A stretch of 64,000 nt of DNA, from the NCBI GenBank assembly GCA_029204225.1, contig CM055100.1:17103259-17167258 (forward strand), written 5' to 3'. Below, piece after piece: positions 1 to 12,300 of this stretch. The position numbers were made by a program, and so were the translations under genes. Source of the DNA: Diphasiastrum complanatum (Eukaryota > Streptophyta > Lycopodiopsida > Lycopodiales > Lycopodiaceae). Under the pieces are notes generated by a model. The model was not told the origin of the DNA, searched no databases, and saw nothing but the letters and a program-made list of their open reading frames with translations. Each line of letters opens with the position of its first letter. The stretch's first letter is position 1.

Positions 1-3000
1 CTTATGGTTGATGGGTGAACTTGTCTCAAACATAGCTCATCTTAGTGGTACACTTCCTAGGGAACACATGTGACTTTCATCATAAGCACAACATGTAATG
101 GTACATACTCCACATACATGGTATGTATTCTACGACAACATGCAAAAAACATAAATTCCAGAATTGATTGATACTTTTAATCTGCCCATCTAACTATGGA
201 TGCTTTCCACTACACACTCATGATTGTGTTGACAATTTGGCGAACACCTATAATTGATATCCCCCCTTGGGATTTTTACTAGCGATTATGAACTTCAAGA
301 TACCATAAAATCTCCCCACGTTTAGAACAAACAACTCAACCATTGTTTGAGTTGTTCATATATTTGAATTGCCCCACCATAGTCGATCAATTTGCTACTA
401 CAAATAAAAAGTTGGGGGTCCTTTCTAGTCTATTAAATAAGTCCATATATATATAATTTCCCATCTATTGTGGGATCTCTCTTAGGGCAATAATTTCAAA
501 AGAACTCCTCTTATTCCTTGTTTTACTTGACAAGGGATGCAATGATGGATGTACTCTCTATCATCTTGTTGTAGTCATGGCTGGGAACTAGTAATCATGC
601 TAGGGTGTGCCCTTAGCAGGGACTTTCATGGAGCTCATGAAGGATTTTACAAAAAAGTCCATTCATGTTTGGCACAAAACACAATCATTTTTGTAAGCAA
701 GCGACATATGAAGTTGACTCTCCTGCATGATGTGTGCACTAGAGGTTAGACACACTAGATCCTTTCTAAACTTCTTTGATTTTTTAAATCACTTTCTACC
801 ACAAAAAGTTCACTTTGATACAATATACAAGATAGTGCAATAGTTATCACTTTATCTCTCCTTTCCCTTTGACCAAGCCAATACTCGAATTCCAAAAAAG
901 AAATCTTGCATTAGCTTAGTCCACCTACCTTGGAGGCCATAAAATCTAATTGATTGCAAATGTAGTAAACATTAAAATCAATGTAATAACATTGTTGTTG
1001 TCGTAAATCAGTGGGATAGCAGCGGAAGTAGAACAACGAACGGTTGTAGATCGGAAGTGCACCAGCAATAATCAAGATGAATAAACAGTAGTAATGTTCA
1101 ATAGAACAAAAACGGTAGTGTAAAATTATACTCGTGAAAAAAAAATTAGAAGGTGAGTACATGGGCATGAAGCTGATGAGCGCAATTTTGTGAGGCGCAG
1201 ATATTTTAGAGCTTCCGTCTATATATAGATAACTAACTGAAAATTTATTTATTTACAAGACATTTTCAAGTCTTTCAAGTCAATGCTTTTCTACCTACTT
1301 AATTAATTACAGCCGTCTTTTCTCTGATGATGAAGTCAGATTGTTCGGCCTAGTCAGATTGTTCAGTCTAGTCAAATTGTTCGGCCTAGCCGATTTGTCG
1401 GCTGCCTCCTAAAGCTTAGACAATGACATGTCGTCTTCAACTTATGCCCACCACAAAGGCCTGTGATATTTTTCATGTTTTGTGTCCTTGGTACTTCCTT
1501 ATTTCCTAGAGAACTTCTGATCCTGCATTTTTTACAGACTTTGAGCTTTTCCCTCAATTGCCTGCTACCATTCTCTAGGTTCACATTTAGCAATGTCACC
1601 ACTGCAAAATTGTCCAGTTCCTAGTTTAAAAGGATAGTCAACCTATTGGCGAAGCACATGGGAAACCATGGATGTTTTTTCCAGCACACCTTTTTGCAGA
1701 AACAAGCATGCACACACTATGTTGCAATTCACAAAGGTCCCGATATGATTGTTGTCTTTTTAGATGTACCTGATTACTATTGTGGTTTGCCAAGTGATAC
1801 TCCACTTGCATGACTTATTACCTACTAAAATGTACTTGTTACTATTGGGTTTAAAAAAAAATTCTCTTTGCACAAAGCACAAGCTTCATGGTACTAAAAG
1901 AAAGTTTGCATGAAATCATTATCTAGAAAAAACACCACAAACAAAGCTACAATGGTAGTTCTAGTAGTTAAACATAGGGCTTGCATTTGAGCACATTCTT
2001 TAAAGTAGGGAAGCGTTGTGGACATAGTCGATACTTCTCTAACTATAGTTATATAAGTACCAACTCACTTTTGGGACTCGCAACTATTTTAGGTTATTTT
2101 ACCCCCATTGTTATGGATAAGATTATTTCAATAGATAAGACTATTTAGAATCGTGAGTGCCCAAAATGGGCACTGTACAAGAGGTCACAATTGAAATCTT
2201 CTAGGCAAATTTACCCCTTTCCAACTACTTCAAAATATCAAACTTCACTACCAGGTCTACTTGTAGACCAAAAAAACTCATTAACTATTTGCATCGTTTA
2301 TGCACGAGTCCCATGAGATTACTGAACGTGGCTTCTAGATTACTTTAGCATAACATGCTTGAATACGACTGTTTTTGTGACAAGCGTCATTGCTATGCCA
2401 TCCTTGTTGAGGGTCAATGTGTTTGTGTACGTCTACATTTTGCTCATTGCACCACTAGTGACCTATCAACTCAAGATGCTACCAGTTGCCAGAGTCATTC
2501 CTATTGTTTATGCTAGTCCCAATGTTATAGTCCCTTAGCCAAATGTTGATCCATGCTATTCCAAAGATGAAGCCACTTATCCTTTCATTCCAACGTCCAC
2601 TCTCTAGCCACATGATCACAAGCGTGTCTATCATTGAATTCCTTTGCATAATGGCAATGGTGGCCTATGGACAAATATATGTGGAAACTAAAATACTTTC
2701 TTAACAAGCTTCCTATGCTCCTAGATCATGTTTTTTTTGGGAGCAATGGCTATTTCGACCACACTCATAGTCGACTATGGCATGAAGCCACATTGGCAAA
2801 ACATACTCCTCCCTCTCTTTAGTACAATACCAATAATTGCACAATATCTTTTTCTTTCGTTGGGGGCGGGGGTCAAAGTTACAAGCATTTTATTGGCAAT
2901 TACTTAGCCTTGGGCTCCCATGTTGTTATTTGATATAAACATATGGTTTGGGCCATGGGTTTGGTTGCAGACTCAAGCCTAGTTTGGGCCCTAAAATCTT

Positions 3001-3384
3001 TTAAATAGGCTAATGGGATTCTTTATGGAAACGATTGTTTCAAAGTTTAGGCTAGCATAGTCTTTAGCTTGATTTGAAATTAATGTGCTCAATCTTTTGT
3101 AAGTTTTCCATTCATTTGATTAGCTTAGTGACCTCTCTCCTTGGTTATCTCAATGTTCTTGTGTGTTTTTGGTCATCAATAATCACATGTAATTGCTTTG
3201 TAAAATATTCCATGAGAAAGCATCCCATGTAGAGCTTGACATGGCACGATGACATGCAATAAACAATCATTATAGAAATAATCAACTCAGAACAAAACAA
3301 TATTCCTTTATGAATGAAAAGCATACTGCCCTAGAAAAAGTCAACATGAACCAGAATTGCAATGACAATGAGGTAAACATATAC
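1..3384. other. No recognised gene; possible intron of the cyclase gene
   Basis: If the cyclase is complete, this stretch is intron, because its last exons (family block starting around VYSNLDGN) were looked for on the minus strand and not seen. It is AT-rich, with short broken reading frames. A small hairpin lies near 327-357 (arms around AACAACTCAA / TTGAGTTGTT). Nothing else could be supported. Confidence 0.5.
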
Positions 3385-6300
3385 CATTTTTTGAGATGAT
3401 TGAAAGCTTTCTCCCCAACCACCTGAAGGAAGTTGCTTTGAAAGAAGAAACTCACAACCTTTTTGAATGGCAACAGAACTTTCGTATTTAGCTCCAGAGG
3501 CTAGTAAGCCCATAATTGCAAACTTAGTCCCATAAGTGAAGCATGTAGCCCAAATGCCGTACCTGTGCATAAGACATTTATGACATTTTAATAATAAGAC
3601 CATGCCCTGCACATTTTGGATGATGTTCCAAACACACTGTTTAGTATATTTAGAGCAACTCACAACATTCATAGCAAGAAACATTATTATTTGTCATAGA
3701 ATTGTCCTCCAAAGAGAATGAGTATTATTGCAGAAATAAAAAACTCTAGATAGGCTTAAAAAACAGAAATAAAGAGAAACTTAGGTCTACTAATGGTTAC
3801 AAGAAGTCATTAGAAAATGTTGCATTTAATGATGAATTGTGAACATGAATGAAATTGAAACCCTAAACCTGGTTTTAGCTAAAGCTATCGATCACTTCTT
3901 TGAATGATTTACATTTTTATAGCTTTGCAAATGATATGCGTTCCCTCGGACTTGATAGAGGCAGTCCTATTGAGAGTTACATGCAACATAATCTCCTTGA
4001 TAGAAGTCCACAGAATCAATGATATACTTATAGGTAGGTATATGAGTCTAAGCGCATTGTTCATCAACATCATAAATGTTGCTATAGCATTGGTGAATCC
4101 AAATGGCATCACAAGTAACTCAGTGACCAATGGAGTTCTGAAGAACATATGCCTCACAAACTCTAACTTGATGGTATCCAGTCTTCAAGGACAATTTTAC
4201 TAAATAAAGTAACAATAAGTAAAGAATCAAGCAAATAATCGATACATGTATGTTATTTTCTCTGATGTCCGCAATATGGTGCGTTGACATTGTATATGAT
4301 ACACACAATGTACTCCCCACTTTTAGAAGTAAGATAATTGCAACAAGCACCAAATAAATTGCAAATTTTTTTGCGTAAATTATCTCCTATAAGCTCCATC
4401 TGGTTTCTCCAAACCTGAATGAGAAAAAAATAGCTGGCCAACATGAAGATGATTCAAACTCATGTAAAATGTCAAATTGTACCATGAACCGTCAGGTTTC
4501 TGAAGCTTTTCAATGAATTGGCGGGCTCTCTGGATGCGTGATTCAATTTCTTTTGTCCTGTAATTGGGATGCACTCTCCTGAACGCAGCCCAGGCTTGAA
4601 TAACTGACGATGTGCATTCAACAGACCTGTCCAAAAGTCCATGCAATCTACTTTAAGCTTCAACAGAGGGAATGGTTTAAACTTTATATTTAAATAACAG
4701 CCCACCCTAAAAAAAACATTTTGTGATGCAGGTGGCTTTGAATAGCCCTACTGGTCAAAGCCTCAAGAAGTCATTCATCCTTCAATCATAAAAGCAGTAC
4801 ACATGTACTATCCAGAAAATCACTTTAGATTGGCAGAGAGAAGGAACCAAATATAGTTGCAGTGCTTACGACCAATAGTCCGTTACTTCCTCAAATGTTT
4901 CAGCCTTTTTTCCCAACTGCAACAATTTTCAGCCAAGCAAATCAATACATAATCTAAGTAGAACCAAACAATAAGATACCAAGGATTTCATACACTATCA
5001 AGTCCAGCCGACTCGATTGTCCAAAGAAACCATCAGGAAGTTTTGGGGAAAAAGTATTATGTCTTACAAAGGTACGATAGAGACACACAACCTTGAAATT
5101 CTCCTAGAGAACATGCATACACCAGAATAAAGTTTTGACAAAAATACAAACAGATATTTGTTTCATTCATCAAAATTTCCAAAAAGAATAGCATAAGATG
5201 GGATTCTTGCCTTCAGTCCATGAGTCCCTCCGGTTGAGTCAAAAGGAGAAAACGAACCATTTAAATTCTGTTTACAAAAACCCAACAAAGAATGTATTAA
5301 TGGGGGGGAGGCACAAAAACAATGAGATACTTCTCCTGATCATCACATATTATAGTTCCAGAAAACACAATGTGATATTTCTTGATAAACCTGCTACAAG
5401 ATCACAGAATAAAAAATACCACAGTAGTGCATGCCAAAAAACATTGTTAGTGTAAGCATTTGCTCACGTCTCTAGCCTTGAACAAGAATCTGCAAGACAT
5501 GAAAAAGGTTGGCGTAGGCTTTCCCTTACTTTTTTGCAATGTAATCAACGACATTTTGAATCGATCATCACCTTAGGGCCTGACTTAGGATCCAGTTACA
5601 AGGTGTCGCAACTTCTTTACCTTTAGGAGAACCCGAATGGCCCACTTCCACAATGCCAGATTATTTCCATCGAACTTGCCTATAGTTATTAGAGAATCAG
5701 TTGGACTCAAAGAACCAGCCATTCTTTTCTGGAAACTAAATCATGAGCGCAACTAACGAGTTACCTGTGGTTAAAGTATAAATCCAGTTATTAAAGGACT
5801 CTCAGGGATTAGGAGGACTGTTAGGTAAAAGAATAAGAACTTCCTTCATAAAGTATGTTTCAGATCTTTACATTGGCTCTCCAAGAAGGCTACAAAGCCT
5901 CAAGTTACTTCTCTGTCTCGGTCTCTGTCTCTCTCTTCTGCGTGTTTTGACTGCCTTCTCTGAATTTTATATGGTATCGTATTAGAGCAGCATTTAGATG
6001 GTGAATGAAAATGACATTCAAAGGCACTGGACAATGGAGAGATAATGACAACATCGCTGTGGCAGGAAACACTAGTGCCGGGCTGCAAAGTAGATCACCT
6101 TCTGGGCTGACTTAAGATTCAGTAGCAAGGTGTCGCTACCACTTTCACCTTTAGGAGCATCTGAATGCCCCCACTTCCACAATGAGAGATAATTTCCATC
6201 GAACTTATCTATTGCTAGGAAATCAACTAGACTCAAAGAACTAGCCATTCTTATTAATACAATGTGAAGACAATGTTGTGGGTCCCTGAAACTTTGTTAG

Positions 6301-9300
6301 AAGTTGAGCTAGTGTTAACGCATGTTGCAATTAACTCCTATTTCAAGAAATTATCACTAATCGATTGGATCACTAATGTCATGATCAGATGAGCCAGTTG
6401 ACTATCTTAGCTAATCTCTCAACAAACTTACTACACTGGACCGAATGACTGACAGTGGGCTGATTGGTTTGATTTGTTGGCAGTGAATGCTGGTTAATTC
6501 TACAACAATGAAATTTTCTAATGTGATTAAGACTAAGACGATACGTTTACCTGGAAGGAGATGAGAGCATCTACGCAGTCATTCATGCGCTCCACTGATA
6601 AAGGTTCCTCATTAATAGTTGAAAGAGCCTTTGAAAGACCAAGCAATGCCTGCAGGAGGAAAGTCATTGTGACTCCGACATTTTGAGGTTTTGAGATCAA
6701 CAAAACTGATTAGCAATAATTTATCTCATGATACTTCTTGATTTTATACCATTAAGGCTTCAGCCGTACAATCAGCAACTGGCCAGCATTGATCCCTCGT
6801 TGAATGTGGCCAACTACCTTTGGTAACATGCCGATGCCAGTGAACAACATCATCTGGATAATGCTCCTGTATCTTGACACCATAACAAATAGGACATAGA
6901 TCTTACTGACCACTTGTAGAGAATATAGCATTAATATGTCACAACTCAACCTGCAAATCTTGAAATGTTGTTTACCACAAAAAATCACCGAGGTTCTAAG
7001 ATGTGCCAGCAAAAGTTTATGAAATAGAATGTCAAACAGACCTGTGTGTTTTCAATGTAAGATTTTGCTTTCTTCAATATAGAATTGCAGTCCTCGAAAA
7101 GCTCTGTAGAGAGCAAAGCCTGTACAGATAGTGCAGTTTCCCACAACTGACTGCCATTCCATGCCTAATGAACATACAGTATCCACATTTAGTAAGAAAA
7201 GAAAAGGATGTTAAAGACTAACTCCTACATCAGAAAATGGCTGGCATCAAAATATACACAACCTGCATTTTCATTCCATCTTCAGAAAGCCAGAGATAAT
7301 CCACTACTCTTGGCAAATGCTTCTGAAAAGCATCCGAATCAGGATCCTCTAACCAGCAGCACAGCATATTCAGACTCTGCCAATATTCATGGTCCAGTTG
7401 TATATTCAACACTCCACGTTCCAGCATTCATTCAAAAACTATTACTCTCTAACAGGCTTATCTTTTATCCAAGTTCTATAAGCATTGTTCGCAACAAATT
7501 TGGTGGCAGCTGGTAATTCGCAAACCCGTACAAACAATAGAAATTTATACATCAGAAATGACTTGAAAGTTGAAAGTTGACATAGAAAATAGGACGGAAT
7601 CTATACAAATTTTAGGAGTAAATTCAAGAGCACCAAATGAAGCTTTTCATAAGTGATTTATGGACTCAAATCCTTGAATAAAAATCTTCAGTCATGCACT
7701 TTATTAGTAGAAATTATACAAAAGGATTTTCAAGGCACTCCCATATGTGCATGAAGTAAATTCTGTTTAAGCCTAAGAGAACATAGTATTTTCATCAGAA
7801 AGGAAAATGACAACTAAATTTATAGTCAATACCATCTGATACAACACTCAGAAGAAGTGTCTGAAAGGGTGGAAGAGAATTTGAAAGCCAGACAGAACAT
7901 ATCGAACCTACTTTGTTCCTAGAACTCACTTATCATAGTTCGTTTCCTTTGGGCATCTGATATCTGCCGTTCATTGGTTACCTTAAATTTTCTACCTGCT
8001 CCTATTTGTTGCTGCATCTGTTGTGGCCAAGTCTTGAACTACACAAAATTAAGCATCTTAATTTTCAGCCTTCTATAAAGTGATTGAACTGAGTATGGAA
8101 AAAAGCATTGACAAACCTTGATGATAGGATTGAAGCAGATATATTGTGTGGCAGAATCTTCATAATGTATAAGCTTCATTGTTGCATCAAGAGCTTTTTT
8201 CCGAAGTTTCGATCCAGGCCACCGCAACAGTACAGGTTCAAAAACATTGTGGAGAATTGAGAAAATCATGTCCTCTCTGGCAGTTCGAGGAACAAGTTCC
8301 TCCTGTTATATCCATACCCATGGAAGAAACAAGTGTGTCAGTTGCAAAAACATGACTTACGTGCATTTATTGCTAGAAAAGAACTGCTAAGGACTGGCTA
8401 ACAACTTGAGACTCTGAGAGGTACAGTAGCTTGTTGATCCATCCAAGAACAGCAAAGATATGCAAATGGCAGTATGCATAATTTGTACAGTGTTGCTTCT
8501 AAACACTAAGAATGACATTCTAGCAATACAAAGAATGATTTAGCATTTATAAAAGATTGTTGGAAAGGCTGAAGAGTATGAAGCTTTTGCAGAGAAAGCG
8601 TCTGTAAAAGAGGTCGTTAAAAGAAAAGGCTTTAAGGCACTTGGAATACATACTAGACTGCCATATATCTCTTCATTGAGCTTGCAAAGTTTCTTGAAGT
8701 GTTCAGGTTTTATTGTGTTTGTGCCATAGCAGCATAGTACCCACGGTTCTCAGAACCGTGGGGTGAACCGTACCACGGTTCATGAACCGTGGTACAGTTC
8801 ATCATAATTAATTAATTGATTAATGTTTCGGCCTCATTTGGTAAAACTGAACTTAAAAAAAATTGATTGATTAATTATTAATTAAAGGGTTCACCACAGT
8901 TCTGGCCAAATTTTTTTGAGAACCGTACGGTTCTCAGAACCGTGGTGAACCGTACACAGTTCATTAAGTCTATGCATAGCAGAAAACTTCCTTTAGGCGG
9001 GTTGTTGGAAAATTATTGACTATTTTGTCACACTACTTCCATTAGAAGTTTGGAGTTCATGCAATGTCTTGTCTTGTCCAATGTTAAACCTAATTACAGG
9101 CTCAATGCTGCTTATGTGTATGTATTGGTCAATTGTTCCCCCAACATTTAGTGATGTTTGTGTGAGAACTTGGCTGAGGCGCTTCTTCATACAATTCACG
9201 GAGGTGCTTGAAAGGGTGGTGCTAGTCTAGTAGGAGGACGATGGAGCCTAGAAAAATATGTCTTAATCAATGTGAGTGTAGAGGGAGCTATTAGGGTATC

Positions 9301-12300
9301 AATACCCTACTTCTACATGTTAGGGGGAATGGAGTAATGAAACGAGGGTGTGATGCCCTATGAAAGTGTGGGTGTGAGAGCGTGCAAATGCCTAGGATAT
9401 CGAAGTGCCTGAGTGGGTGTGATGAACTAGTGTGGAGTGTGTGGATCTCTATGAGGCATAGATGTGGTTGTCCCATGGGGTATGTGTTGCTCTTTTTCAT
9501 TTGAAATAAAGATTGTTGTGTGATTCTCTACTTTACTGTTGATGTGTGCATGATAATCACTTGATACATCTTGTGTGTGTGTGTGTGTGTGTGTGTGTGT
9601 CTCAAGTTTCCAGCATGGTATTGGAGTGTACTTCATTTACAACAAAGGTTAATGCTATGCATGATCTGATGTTCATGAGAAGCCATCAACTCATCAAAAT
9701 ACTGTCTAGGAGTATAAAGATGAAGAGAGTAAATTCAAAGTATTAGCTTCACATCTCTGATTGCTGGCAATTGATGAGGTTGTTTGATCCACGAAAGTGT
9801 CTTGTGTGGTTATTTTTGTTTTGATGTTCTTTTTTTATCATTACATGTCTATGTGTCAAGGTGCTTGCGTAGTGGAATGTGCTGGTGTCTTTGTTGCATG
9901 CACCACATGTTAGTTTAGGGAATTTAGGGTTAAGGGATGTTTGAAAGAGTTCATTTCGTGAGCCTAAAGAGAGGTATTCTCATTCATTCCTATGTGCCAT
10001 TGGTCTGGAGGAGAGTGGCAACAATGTACTTTGTGAAAATCAATAAAGTGAAGGTTTCTATGAAGTACAATCATAGCTAGCTAACAACCCAAATTATGAC
10101 TTGTTAATCTGTTTAGCAAATCAGCACATATGGTCGTTACTTATATGAAATGCAAGGGAGAAGCTATCCTTAAAATAGTAGGTAAATCCAAACATGGTAA
10201 CAAGTCCTACCTTTGCACCTAAAGTTCGAGCTTGGTTCCAATTGATTCGTTCATATGAGATGGTGTACAACTCTTTTCTTAGAGCTTGTATTGTTGTTGA
10301 AAGTTTATTGGAGAATCTGCACCCATATATATAGCTCATTGGACAAAATATCCAACGATATGTGACTGTTAATCCCCAACCTGCATTTCAAATGCAATAA
10401 TGTTATGAACAACTTTCATGTGGTGGAAATTACAATAAACAATTTGGCAATATGTAAAATGAGAATAAGATTTGATTTGATTAACAAATTTATTTATAGT
10501 CAAACAAATCCCTTTGTAGATAATGTTGTTGCACATTCCAAAAATCATTGCATGCTCATTTATGTAGATACAATAAAAGTTCGATTGCTCGTTTTAGACT
10601 CATCATTATATGTGCAGTTACGGACTCGGCTCATTTCATTCGCCACGTCCATTCTTTTATTTTTTATTATATGTATAAGCAGGCATGTGGGCCCTTTTTA
10701 TTCATGTACTGGCCTTGGGCCCTATTTGGTCACATTTTAAGGACTTGGTCATATTGATTGAGAGTGGGGGTCCTCCTATTGGGAGGGCGCCTATTTTTCC
10801 TCCAAATCTTTTGTCTCCCTCTACTTTTGAAGCCATAGTTTAGGGTTCATTGGTAGGGTATATATAGGGTAGCATTGTAGTATTTTATTCAGTTGATAAT
10901 AATTGCTCTTTTTTAGCCTCATCAAATATTCTCTCTTTCATGCTTTCTATCCTAAGTTTTGCTTTCTAGCATAGCTAGTGAATCTTAGCTTGTACTAGTG
11001 AATCTTAGCTTGTAACTTGGTATCAGAGCACTTTCCTTGGCTAGAGGCTGGTGCATATTTCGGATTTGATTTTTCTCCAGGAGGGCGCCCATCTGCAACT
11101 TAATTTTTAGCCTACAGATCAGCTTTTTTGCAGGATTTCATCGTCGAGTGGAGGCGGATTAGCGCCCATTTCCAGCGCCCACTTTCAGCAAGTTTTCGCC
11201 TATTTTCAGCAGGATTTTTGTCACCATTTGGAGAGTGCCCATTTTCAGCGGCCATTTTTAGCCAGCCTAGTGCCCATTTTTCAGCCAGTTTATCGCCTCC
11301 TTACAGCAATTTCAAGTGCCCATTCCAGCCCATTTCCAATGCCCATTTCTAGCCAGTAAATGACCTATTTCCAGCTCCTATTCTCAGCAATTTTCAGCAC
11401 CCATTTCAGCCAATTTCCAGCACCCATCTGATCCCATTTTTATCACCCATTTACACCCATGTTTTTCCCCATCATTTACCTTCATTTTCAGACCCTTTTT
11501 GTTGCAGATCCAACGCCCATCTACATCTTCTGTTGGTGCCTATTTATAGTCATAATTTTCCAGCCATTAGCTCTTCTACGTTGGTGACAGTTTTCAGCAT
11601 TATGGCAGGCTTTTTATTGGTAGCATGGACCCTTCTCTTCAGCTATCACTATCACGCATTACTCACACATTTGGAGGTATTTTTCCAACATTGCTTTATC
11701 GCTTGTTACGAGTCCTTTGTGTGTTCTTTTGGCTTACCTGCTGTGACGACTTATGTCCTCTCCTTCAATATGTCCATTTGTTCATGCATTGTGTCTCCTT
11801 TCTTATGAGTATATGCCCTTCTCCTCTTTCTTGGTTTTCTATCTTTGTTGAGTTTTTGATTCTTTAGATCGACTACTTTTTTACCTTATCACTATTTTGT
11901 TGATGGCTACCACCTCTTCATCCACTAATAAGCCTCCTCAGGAAGCATTACAGGATCACATTTAGGAGGTCATTGAGAGAGCTATTTCTAGGATTTCTTC
12001 CCGTTTAGATGTTGTCATAAATGGCTTCGCCTCTCTACAATCACAAATTGATTCCTGGCAGCCTCATGGCCCTGGCAAGGCCCCCATGACATCTACCTTT
12101 GGAGCTCCTTCATTGCATACTCCTATTGGTAGTCCTTTTAGTAATCCTACTCTTTTTGCTACTCTACCTCCAGGGTTTTTCCCATTTTCACGTCCTCCGA
12201 GTCTCGAGCCTCAATTTGCTCGTGACTTTCACAATAGGATCCAACTCATTACCTATTTTGGTTCCTCTGATGGGAATCTGTTAGAAAATTGGTTTGCTAA

